Below, in pieces: positions 1 to 5,215 of a stretch of DNA of 5,215 nt. The notes beneath the pieces were generated by a model. That model did not search any database. It worked only from the letters and a program-made list of their open reading frames with translations, and was not told where the DNA came from. The number at the start of each line of letters is the position of its first letter. Position 1 is the stretch's first letter. The position numbers and the translations under genes are program-made. Source of the stretch: Chitinophagales bacterium (GTDB taxonomy: Bacteria; Bacteroidota; Bacteroidia; Chitinophagales; UBA2359); the NCBI GenBank assembly GCA_020629335.1, contig JAHDDN010000405.1, forward strand, positions 1 through 5,215, read 5' to 3'.

Positions 1-203
1 GCTATTTAAGGAAAACTTAACGCAGCATAAGTGAAAAAGAAGCAGTCATAAATGAAGAGCAATTCTGTCCACTTACTTATGTAAGCGAATATAGCTAAAT
101 TTCAGCAAATTTCACACCCTAAAACTCATTATTTGACCCAAGTCAATTAAATAACTATATAAATGGGTTAATTGTTGATCAAAATGAAAAAATCTGACAA
201 AAA
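1..203. other. Gene-free left edge, AT-rich intergenic DNA
   Basis: No reading frame of convincing length or composition is seen on either strand. The stretch lies beyond the aquaporin terminator, so it probably belongs to the upstream or downstream region of a gene outside the window. It holds two short dyads: CTTAC-N4-GTAAG at 72-85 and a CRP/FNR-like palindrome at 133-146. A weak minus-strand -7-like element lies at 86-93. All three would make sense as the control region of a leftward gene starting beyond position 1, but that gene is not visible. Confidence 0.5.
133..146. promoter_or_regulatory. Possible CRP/FNR-family operator
   Basis: The sequence TTGACCCAAGTCAA is a perfect dyad, with TTGAC and GTCAA separated by four bases. 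This matches the general form bound by CRP/FNR-family regulators (FNR itself prefers TTGAT-N4-ATCAA). On the minus strand a -7-like box, TATATTCG, lies at 86-93 and would start transcription near position 80. The dyad centre would then be about 60 bases upstream, a usual activator position. No target gene is visible, so the regulator and regulated gene are inference. A chance 5-bp dyad in AT-rich DNA is possible. Confidence 0.35.
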
Positions 204-239
204 AAAAGCGGCTTTGAGCAATTGTTCAAAGCCGCTTTT
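204..239 (-). terminator. Rho-independent terminator of the aquaporin gene
   Basis: A perfect 14-bp stem (204-217 with 226-239, core AAAAGCGGCTTTGA) closes an 8-nt loop that can pair further. Read on the minus strand, the hairpin begins about 15 nt after the aquaporin stop codon. It is followed by an unbroken T run (the A run at 199-207 of the plus strand), the standard form of an intrinsic terminator. On the plus strand it is followed by only four Ts, so it acts mainly for the minus strand. Confidence 0.92.
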
Positions 240-254
240 GGGGTTCAATATTCT

Positions 255-884
255 TTATCCGTCAGGATTCTGTATCTTGAATATGATAGCTGCTAAAGCT
301 CCGCCTGCTAGTGGTCCAACTAAGTAGTACCACATGGAAGCGAAGTTGCCTGATACTAGATTAGGGCCGATTCCTACTGCCGGATTATAGGCGCCACCTG
401 AAACGCCTCCACCTGCGAATGCGGCGAATACGATTGTAAAACCAATGGCTAAACCATACATATAATTTCCTTTCGTTCTTTCAGCTGTAGCAGTATTTAA
501 TACCACTAAGCATAATGCGAATGTCCATAAGAACTCGTTTAGCAAGATTTGTGCGGTATTAAAGCCATCACCTGGATTGACTAAGAAAGTAAAATCTGCT
601 GGAGTCATGAAGTTGACTACTAAACCAGCTAAAGCACCAGCCGCTATTTGGCAGCCGATATAAGCGATAGCATCACCTGCATTAATGCTTCCTCTAAGTA
701 ATACTGCTAAGGTTACAGCTGGATTATAGTGTGCGCCTGACACATGACCTCCCATGTAGACCATACACATTAAGGCTACCCCAATAGGAATAGCTGCGAA
801 TCCTGCTGGTGCATAACATACAGACATTCCGATGGCTGTAAGGAATAAAAATGTTCCGATAAACTCTGTTAAATACTTGCCCAT
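255..884 (-). CDS. Aquaporin / MIP-family membrane channel with NPA-V pore motif
   Basis: A 209-aa inner-membrane channel of the major intrinsic protein family, expected to pass water or small neutral solutes. Both hallmark half-helices are present: HYNPAVT (N54-P55-A56) and AYNPAVG (N167-P168-A169). Six hydrophobic spans are visible near residues 4-24, 31-48, 72-92, 112-132, 142-157 and 183-203. At 209 aa it is short for the family (E. coli AqpZ 231, GlpF 281), with almost no C-terminal tail. The second NPA is followed by Val170 instead of the near-universal Arg of the aromatic/arginine filter. Aligning by hand to AqpZ, the other filter positions read about Ile34, Ala155 and Gly164. Plant TIP1 channels also have NPA-Val, so the pore is probably functional but wider and less polar. 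Substrate could be water, glycerol, urea or ammonia and cannot be settled here. The ATG at 884 follows an A-rich leader typical of Bacteroidota. It is apparently monocistronic. Confidence 0.93.
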   Translation of the reverse strand: MGKYLTEFIGTFLFLTAIGMSVCYAPAGFAAIPIGVALMCMVYMGGHVSGAHYNPAVTLAVLLRGSINAGDAIAYIGCQIAAGALAGLVVNFMTPADFTFLVNPGDGFNTAQILLNEFLWTFALCLVVLNTATAERTKGNYMYGLAIGFTIVFAAFAGGGVSGGAYNPAVGIGPNLVSGNFASMWYYLVGPLAGGALAAIIFKIQNPDG

Positions 885-961
885 AGTTTTTTGTTTTAAA
901 AGGGGGTTTAATAAATTATATTACATTCGATATCAATATACTTTAGATATTAAGACTTAAG

Positions 962-984
962 ATAAGAATAATTTTTATTCTTAT
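962..984. repeat. AT-only inverted repeat upstream of the aquaporin gene
   Basis: ATAAGAATAA (962-971) and TTATTCTTAT (975-984) are perfect 10-bp inverted arms around a TTT spacer, roughly 80-100 nt upstream of the aquaporin start. A second small dyad, TTAAG-A-CTTAA, lies at 950-960. Either could be an operator for the channel gene. With only two G/C bases across both arms of the larger dyad, chance in AT-rich DNA is a serious alternative. No convincing promoter boxes for the aquaporin were found in this leader. Confidence 0.3.
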
Positions 985-1115
985 TTACTTTTTAGAATAG
1001 ATTTAGGGAATTAGTCACTTTATCTTAGAGATATTGATATTCTTTCCAGAGTAAATAGTCTTATAGTAGTTTAATTTGTAAGTCTCCGACAGTATAAGAG
1101 GTTAGTTTCAAGTAT

Positions 1116-1283
1116 TTAACAAGAATGTAGGTATTCTCTGTCATCAAAAAGATCATAAGTTATGGAGGATTCTTCTTTAGTTTCTGTATTAGTATTAAAA
1201 GTACTGAAGGCATCTTTTAGCCAATATATATTATCTTCTTCCATATCATTAATAACTGGCGTTATTATTTCATCAACTTGCAT
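1116..1283 (-). CDS. Possible small acidic protein, 55 aa, unknown function
   Basis: A complete ATG-to-TAA frame encodes 55 residues starting MQVDEIITPV and ending DDREYLHSC. An in-frame TAA at 1302-1304 lies just upstream, so the ATG at 1283 is the only good start. It follows an AT-rich leader (AAAATAATCCT before ATG) with no clear Shine-Dalgarno, as is normal in Bacteroidota. The product is very acidic, with about 14 Asp/Glu against 3 Lys/Arg. It has no signal peptide or membrane span and ends in Cys. I do not recognise a family. It points the same way as the aquaporin gene but is 231 nt away and has no visible promoter or terminator. It could be a real small gene, a gene remnant, or a chance frame. 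Protein-like composition slightly favours a real or recently decayed gene. Confidence 0.4.
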   Translation of the reverse strand: MQVDEIITPVINDMEEDNIYWLKDAFSTFNTNTETKEESSITYDLFDDREYLHSC

Positions 1284-1464
1284 AGGATTATTTTTAAATT
1301 TTTAGAATGAGGACAATGGGATTTGGCTCTTTATTCCATGCCTTTGTTATCAAAAATCAGGCCATTATAATCTAAATAGATACGAAATAAGTAGCAAAAA
1401 ATAATCTATGAGAATTAAAGCGCAACTAGTTTGAGTTCAAGCCAATAAATTGCTAAAAAAGCCC
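1284..1464. other. Intergenic stretch without a supported gene
   Basis: Only frames shorter than about 20 codons are present on either strand (for example the plus-strand ATG at 1317, which stops after 19 codons). Base composition is AT-rich throughout. I see no terminator, RNA gene or repeat. The right part leads into the trmD promoter region. Confidence 0.5.
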
Positions 1465-1472
1465 TAATTTTG
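1465..1472 (+). promoter_or_regulatory. Bacteroidota-type -7 box of the trmD promoter
   Basis: TAATTTTG at 1465-1472 is an exact match to the Bacteroidota -7 consensus TAnnTTTG. Transcription would begin near 1478, giving a short leader of about 20-25 nt before the trmD ATG at 1500. No TTTG is found at the preferred distance of about 19 nt upstream; the nearest, at 1430-1433, is 31 nt away. The -33 element is therefore weak or absent. Confidence 0.5.
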
Positions 1473-1499
1473 ACCTAAAAAGTTGCCAAATACAATAAT

Positions 1500-2177
1500 A
1501 TGACTCGATTTGATATCATTACTCCACTTCCTGAACTATTAGAAAGCCCCTTTAATTACTCGATAGTACATCGGGCAAAAGATAAAGGTTTATTAGATAT
1601 AAACATCCATAATATTCGGGATTACAGTACCCAAAAGCAAAAGCAGATAGATGACTATCAATATGGAGGGGGAGCTGGCATGGTCTTAATGATTGAGCCT
1701 ATTGCTAATTGCATCAATGCTTTAAAAGAGAAGCGAGATTATGACGACATCATTTATATGAGCCCAGATGGAGAGCTAATGAAGCAGCCTTTGATTAATC
1801 AGTTATCTTTAAAAAAGACCTTTATCATTCTTTGTGGACATTATAAAGGTATAGACGAAAGAATTAGAGAGCATTTTATTACCAGAGAGCTTTCGATAGG
1901 TGATTATGTCCTATCTGGGGGAGAGTTAGCTGCTGCGGTATTAGTAGATGCTATTGGTAGATTGATTCCTGGGGTTTTAAATGATGAAACCTCAGCTCTA
2001 TTTGATTCCTTCCAAGATGGCTTAATTGCACCCCCTGTATATACCCGTCCAGAAGATTACAATGGCTTAGAAGTGCCCAAAATCCTATTATCAGGCGATC
2101 ATGCAAAGATTGAAGCATGGAGATTGGAACAGGCTGAAAAGCGGACTAAAGAGAGAAGACCTAATTTAAATAAGTAA
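1500..2177 (+). CDS. trmD: tRNA (guanine-37-N1)-methyltransferase TrmD
   Basis: A 225-aa SPOUT-class enzyme that uses S-adenosylmethionine to methylate N1 of G37, next to the anticodon of tRNAs carrying G36-G37. The modification prevents +1 frameshifting and is usually essential. It acts in the cytoplasm as a knotted homodimer. Family blocks appear in order: [12 protein letters not shown] (51-62), [11 protein letters not shown] (111-121), the trefoil-knot loop [12 protein letters not shown] (132-143), RLIPGVL (154-160), DSF (169-171), PPVYTRP (178-184), [13 protein letters not shown] (196-208) and a terminal RRPNL. Asp169, the general base in characterised TrmD, and Arg154 are both present at matching numbers. 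Residue 116 is Lys where proteobacterial enzymes have Glu, which I recall as normal for Bacteroidota. It lacks the C-terminal tail of about 30 residues of E. coli TrmD. The gene stands alone here, without rpsP, rimM or rplS, and converges on the protease gene. Confidence 0.98.
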   Translation: MTRFDIITPLPELLESPFNYSIVHRAKDKGLLDINIHNIRDYSTQKQKQIDDYQYGGGAGMVLMIEPIANCINALKEKRDYDDIIYMSPDGELMKQPLINQLSLKKTFIILCGHYKGIDERIREHFITRELSIGDYVLSGGELAAAVLVDAIGRLIPGVLNDETSALFDSFQDGLIAPPVYTRPEDYNGLEVPKILLSGDHAKIEAWRLEQAEKRTKERRPNLNK

Positions 2178-2201
2178 GTGGAACCACTCTTTCTCTACTA
2201 C

Positions 2202-2236
2202 AAAAAAAAAAGCAGGAGTTACTAAGTAACTCCTGC
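2202..2236 (-). terminator. Terminator of the protease gene, between convergent genes
   Basis: GCAGGAGTTA (2212-2221) pairs perfectly with TAACTCCTGC (2227-2236) around a 5-nt loop. On the minus strand this stem comes 26 nt after the protease stop and runs directly into ten Ts (the A run at 2202-2211), a strong intrinsic terminator. On the plus strand the same stem lies 34 nt after the trmD stop but is followed by CCTTATATAA, so it would be only a weak terminator for trmD. Confidence 0.92.
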
Positions 2237-2262
2237 CTTATATAACTAAAACTAAATCAAAT

Positions 2263-4716
2263 CTATTTAATCACGACTACTTTTTCAGACAACTTAACTC
2301 CATCAGTGATTAAGTGTACTAAATAAATACCCGCTTGTACATCGCTTAAATCTACACGTGTTTTTTGATCTCCAGACTGTGTACCCATTACTTGATTAAT
2401 GACTACTTTACCAGAAACATCTGTCACGACTAAATTCACATTATTCGCATCATTACTTTGATAAGTCAATGTAATCATGTCACTAGTAGGATTAGGGAAT
2501 AACTGCATATTTGACAATGCAGGAATCTCTAATTCTGTTTCTGTTTTAAGTACGCTTTCTTGTACTTGCGTCGGTGTGTGAACAGCTACCAATGGATCAT
2601 TATTAACTACTGGAGCTGATTGTCTCGCTGAATTTACACAACCAGTAATGACAACATCATCAATGTAAATATAATCTACATTACTGGAGGCATCACAACG
2701 GAAACGGAATTTTGTTGTAGAAGTGAATGTTCCTACCATAGTCACTGACTCAAAATATCGCTGATTATTTTCAAACTCATCTCCACGGTTCCATTCTTCT
2801 ACTGTTATGTAAGAAGAACCACCATTAGTAGATACTTGTAGCCAGAAATCTTCATTTGAGTTATCCATACTTCTTGGGTAATAAGTAAAATCTATAGTAA
2901 CTTCCTCATAGGCACTCAAGTTAAGATTATCTGTAGTGGTAGTTGAAGAACTTGTATTGTCTCTTAAGCGTACACAACGATTTCCAGAATAAGCATAGGC
3001 TGCATCATTAGTTGATCTTCTACAATCAGAGCCGCCATCATTCCAAATACCCCAGCTTGAATCAAAGTTATTGCTATTGATCGTTACATAAGAGCAAGGT
3101 CCTGCTTCACAAGGCTCACAATTACTTCCTCCACAATCAACACCTTCTTCATCGCCATTTTGTATGCCATCATTACAGCTTACACATGGATTACAAGAGC
3201 CACCGCAATCTACACCTGTTTCATTGCCATTTTGTACGCCATCATTACAACTCGAACAAGGATTACAAGAGCCGCCACAATCTACGCCTGTTTCATTGCC
3301 ATTTTGTACGCCATCATTACATGTTGGAGCTGGTGGAGGTGTACCACCTACACAGAAGTTAGTCGTTTCACTTGAACCAAATGAGCCACCAGAAGCTAAT
3401 GTGCTACCACCAGATGTCAATGAATAAGAACCATTACCGTAGCTACAGCAAATACCATCACCATAAGCATCATTAATAATGAAGTCATAGCACCCACTAT
3501 CTAAGCATAGATCACCGCTTAAAGTAGTTCCATCAGCTACATCTCCATAAGTACCGCCAGAATAAACTGTAGCGCCACTCGCATTCACGATAGACCAAGA
3601 GGTTTCTTCTGGATAATTATCTAATGTAATCGATAAGCTAACTGTTTCACCGCTACAACCTGTATCACAAGCTGAACAAGAACCACCGCAATCAACGCCT
3701 GTTTCATCGCCATTTTGGATACCATCACTACAAGTAGGCTCATTACCTCCTCCACCGCCACTGCTTCCGCAAGCGTTAGAGTTTAATAAACTAGCTCTGA
3801 ATCCTCCTGAATTAAATAAGGCACGCATTCTTGTTTTTTGACCTGCCGTATATAAGTTCATACAAGCATCATCTGAATAGTCCATATAGTTTTGAACCAT
3901 ATCAGTAGAATTACAAGAAACATGACCACTAGCACAACCGTAATTCGCTGCATCAGAAGTCGGTGTATCAGATACAAAATCATCTGCATTACAGTTTCCA
4001 TCTCCCCAAATATGACGAAGGTTTAACCAGTGCCCTACTTCGTGAGTAGCCGTACGACCCAAATTAAATGGAGCCGAAACATAACCTGTATTTCCAAAAT
4101 ATTGAGGACTCATTACCACCCCATCAGTGGCTGCTGCACCACCAGGGAATTGAGCATAACCCAAAATTCCACCACCGATGTTACAAACCCACATATTGAG
4201 GTAATCACTGGCTGGCCAAGCATTCACTCCACCTTGTGAAGCATATTTCATAGCATCATTGGTACCCCAACTTGAAGTACTTGAACTTTTTCTAGTAATA
4301 CCATTAGTTGGATTACCATTTGGGTCTACACTAGCCATACAGAATTCAATTTCTGTATCTACAGCCTGAGACCAAAGATTGTTTTGATCTGAATTTGTTC
4401 GGCGGAAATCTTCATTTAAAACCTGAATCTGAGATAAAATTTGCGCATCGCTTATGTTTTGTTGAGAATTAGAATAAATAACATGGACTACTACAGGAAT
4501 AGTAATCACTCCATTAACTCTTGCCTCTTCGCTATGATTATTTACATAGTCTTGAGTATGGCGCTCAATGGCATTCATGCTGTCTTCAATACTTGGATCA
4601 GCTGCTTTCTGAGCCTCTAATACATCCATCGCATGACAGTTTCTTTCTTGTTGAGCAAACACAGTAGTGTAAAAAGTGCTTAGGACAAGCACGAGTAATA
4701 AGTGTAATCGATTCAT
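2263..4716 (-). CDS. Secreted multidomain M43 (cytophagalysin/pappalysin-type) metalloprotease with T9SS sorting domain
   Basis: An 817-aa exported zinc endopeptidase, numbered from the ATG at 4716. Domains in order: signal peptide (about 1-21, cleavage near VFA-QQ); short pro-region; peptidase M43 domain (about 70-315) with zinc motif HEVGHWLNLRH (His225, Glu226, His229, His235) and Met-turn NYMDY (276-280); a Gly linker; one Cys-rich repeat (328-350); a beta-sandwich module with AYGDGICCSYGNGSYSL (about 354-457); three tandem Cys-rich repeats (465-536); a second beta-sandwich module ending YIDDVVITGC (about 541-693); a linker; and a type A T9SS sorting domain (about 739-817) with LFPNPTSD, DLSDVQAGIYLV and KVVVIK. 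The protein should cross the inner membrane by Sec and the outer membrane by T9SS, then lose its C-terminal domain and be surface-attached or released. The in-frame TTG at 4800 would add 28 residues before the signal peptide and lies inside the promoter, so I reject it. Substrate is unknown; extracellular protein scavenging is likely. All catalytic residues are present. Confidence 0.95.
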   Translation of the reverse strand: MNRLHLLLVLVLSTFYTTVFAQQERNCHAMDVLEAQKAADPSIEDSMNAIERHTQDYVNNHSEEARVNGVITIPVVVHVIYSNSQQNISDAQILSQIQVLNEDFRRTNSDQNNLWSQAVDTEIEFCMASVDPNGNPTNGITRKSSSTSSWGTNDAMKYASQGGVNAWPASDYLNMWVCNIGGGILGYAQFPGGAAATDGVVMSPQYFGNTGYVSAPFNLGRTATHEVGHWLNLRHIWGDGNCNADDFVSDTPTSDAANYGCASGHVSCNSTDMVQNYMDYSDDACMNLYTAGQKTRMRALFNSGGFRASLLNSNACGSSGGGGGNEPTCSDGIQNGDETGVDCGGSCSACDTGCSGETVSLSITLDNYPEETSWSIVNASGATVYSGGTYGDVADGTTLSGDLCLDSGCYDFIINDAYGDGICCSYGNGSYSLTSGGSTLASGGSFGSSETTNFCVGGTPPPAPTCNDGVQNGNETGVDCGGSCNPCSSCNDGVQNGNETGVDCGGSCNPCVSCNDGIQNGDEEGVDCGGSNCEPCEAGPCSYVTINSNNFDSSWGIWNDGGSDCRRSTNDAAYAYSGNRCVRLRDNTSSSTTTTDNLNLSAYEEVTIDFTYYPRSMDNSNEDFWLQVSTNGGSSYITVEEWNRGDEFENNQRYFESVTMVGTFTSTTKFRFRCDASSNVDYIYIDDVVITGCVNSARQSAPVVNNDPLVAVHTPTQVQESVLKTETELEIPALSNMQLFPNPTSDMITLTYQSNDANNVNLVVTDVSGKVVINQVMGTQSGDQKTRVDLSDVQAGIYLVHLITDGVKLSEKVVVIK
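3109..3324 (-). repeat. Three tandem 72-bp Cys-rich coding repeats
   Basis: Copies at 3256-3324, 3184-3252 and 3109-3180 encode 23-24-residue units of the form CNDGxQNGxETGVDCGGSCxPC, with a one-residue linker between copies. The first two match at 63 of 69 bases, and their protein differs only at the first residue (Thr/Ser). The third is more diverged (DEEGVDCGGSNCEPC). Each unit has four Cys spaced C-x13-C-x3-C-x2-C plus many Asp/Asn/Glu, suggesting disulfide-bonded and perhaps calcium-binding linkers; that role is inferred. The period is a multiple of three, so gain or loss of a copy keeps the frame. Confidence 0.9.
3667..3735 (-). repeat. Single separated copy of the Cys-rich coding repeat
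   Basis: This encodes TCSDGIQNGDETGVDC followed by GGSCSAC, the same unit as the tandem array, with the same four-Cys spacing. It sits between the protease domain's Gly-rich linker and the first beta-sandwich module. The repeat therefore acts as a spacer on both sides of that module. Confidence 0.88.
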
Positions 4717-4796
4717 TTTGTTGAAATGTTTAATTAGTGAATTCGTTAAAAAGAGAAGGCTAAAAAAGGGTAGTTCTATTTCATAATTTCGGTAAG

Positions 4797-4827
4797 CCAA
4801 GATAAGATCAATATTTTAGTATTCAAA
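4797..4827 (-). promoter_or_regulatory. Bacteroidota-type promoter of the metalloprotease gene
   Basis: On the minus strand TTTG (4824-4827) is followed after exactly 19 nt by TATCTTGG (4797-4804), which fits the Bacteroidota pattern TTTG-N19-TAnnTTTG with one mismatch. Transcription would begin near 4790, leaving a leader of about 75 nt before the ATG at 4716. The ATG is preceded by the A-rich AACATTTCAACAAA, usual for this phylum. Confidence 0.55.
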
Positions 4828-5115
4828 ATCATTAAAATGTATTGTGATTGCATATGGTAAAATATTTAATGTGAATATATTTACAATTATTAGTTATCAA
4901 CTTATTTCACTTAAAGTATAATCTTAATGGGTTTGTATTTTTATTTTGATAATCTATTAGAAAACACCTCTTTTTAGGTTTTATCAATGGATTTACAACA
5001 CTGCAATAATGTACTAAATAACAGCATCTTATGTAATTAAGAATCTAACAATGTCTAATTTTTTCACATTTATTCATGCTATGTGTTATGATAAACAATA
5101 TTTATTAGGGCACAT
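4828..5115. other. AT-rich intergenic region upstream of the protease gene
   Basis: No gene is supported here. The longest frames are under 20 codons (for example the plus-strand ATG at 4987, 17 codons). A weak imperfect dyad joins TTGATAA (4946-4952) with TTATCAA (4981-4987), with ACCT/AGGT inside. It could be an operator or simply a product of the AT-rich composition. No RNA gene or terminator is seen. Confidence 0.5.
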
Positions 5116-5158
5116 CCTTCCCTTGCTTCAAAAAGCAAGGGAAGGTCGGGCTATCCGT
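5106..5158. repeat. Hairpin element in GGGC...TCGGGCTATCCG context, probable dispersed repeat
   Basis: CCTTCCCTTGCTT (5116-5128) and AAGCAAGGGAAGG (5133-5145) form a perfect 13-bp stem with a 4-nt CAAA loop. The hairpin is flanked by AGGGCACAT on the left and TCGGGCTATCCG on the right, and is much richer in GC than the surrounding DNA. No T run follows on either strand, so it is not a standard intrinsic terminator. From memory, intergenic elements with GGGC, a variable hairpin and CGGGCTATCCG recur many times in Bacteroidota genomes. This copy fits that form, but only one copy is visible here. Confidence 0.55.
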
Positions 5159-5215
5159 TATTATGTGGCTGTTCAGCTCCTACTTCGCTAAGTGCTGCTT
5201 GTCTGCTAAAGCCAG
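5151..5215 (-). CDS. Possible 3' end of a gene entering from the right edge
   Basis: The minus strand is open from the window edge to a TAG at 5151-5153, encoding the tail GFSRQAALSEVGAEQPHNNG. Composition is protein-like, and the stop lies a few bases before the hairpin element, as for a gene end. However, the same bases may be part of the dispersed repeat, and a plus-strand frame (ATG at 5163) is also open to the edge. Twenty codons are too few to choose. No family is recognised. Confidence 0.25.
   Translation of the reverse strand, partial: GFSRQAALSEVGAEQPHNNG

Noticed and set aside
175..182. TTGATCAA palindrome near the aquaporin terminator
   Set aside because: It is only 8 bp, without the four-base spacer expected of an FNR-type site, and is common by chance.
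3109..3324. CRISPR-like spacing of short repeats
   Set aside because: The repeats are contiguous coding units with a one-codon linker, in frame with the protease. There are no unique spacers.
3160..3427. Two overlapping plus-strand open frames of 71 and 87 codons
   Set aside because: They lie inside the protease gene on the opposite strand and arise from its Cys-rich repeats. Their peptides simply repeat with the 72-bp period and have no start context of their own.
4030..4239. Plus-strand open frame of 69 codons
   Set aside because: It is antisense to the catalytic M43 domain, whose zinc-binding motif lies on the other strand in the same bases. Its composition is not protein-like.
4717..4800. 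N-terminal extension of the protease from a TTG start
   Set aside because: A good signal peptide begins at the ATG at 4716, and the promoter overlaps the TTG.
4946..4987. Imperfect stem-loop in the region upstream of the protease
   Set aside because: Arms of 7 bp and 4 bp with unmatched bases, nearly all A/T, are expected by chance in this composition.

Overview
This window looks like chromosomal DNA of a bacterium in the phylum Bacteroidota. Three things point there. The DNA is AT-rich. The large secreted protease ends in a type IX secretion system (T9SS) sorting domain. Two promoter-like sites fit the Bacteroidota form (TTTG, about 19 nt, TAnnTTTG). The protease's domain set (M43 peptidase, Cys-rich 'DGxQNGxETGVDCGG' repeats, two beta-sandwich modules) suggests a marine or aquatic Saprospirales/Flavobacteriales-like organism, but the family cannot be fixed from this window.

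Layout. Positions 1-203 hold no gene; they carry a CRP/FNR-like palindrome and a possible leftward promoter. A minus-strand aquaporin-family channel (255-884) is closed by a strong hairpin terminator (204-239). An AT-rich gap (885-1499) contains one possible small acidic minus-strand ORF of 55 aa (1116-1283). trmD, for tRNA (guanine-37-N1)-methyltransferase, lies on the plus strand (1500-2177) with a good -7 box just upstream. It converges on a minus-strand secreted metalloprotease (2263-4716). A terminator between the two (2202-2236) serves mainly the protease. The protease start belongs at the ATG at 4716, not at a TTG at 4800, because a Bacteroidota promoter overlaps that TTG. Positions 4828-5115 appear gene-free. 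The right end holds a 13-bp perfect hairpin in a GGGC...TCGGGCTATCCG context, probably a dispersed repeat, next to a possible gene end that runs off the window.

The genes do not form an operon or a shared pathway: a membrane channel, a tRNA-modification enzyme and an exported protease, each apparently transcribed alone. I see no defence system, mobile element, CRISPR array or new multi-gene system. The points most worth a second look are the aquaporin pore, which lacks the conserved selectivity-filter arginine; the near-identical Cys-rich repeats in the protease; the protease start correction with its promoter; the small acidic ORF; and the right-end hairpin element.
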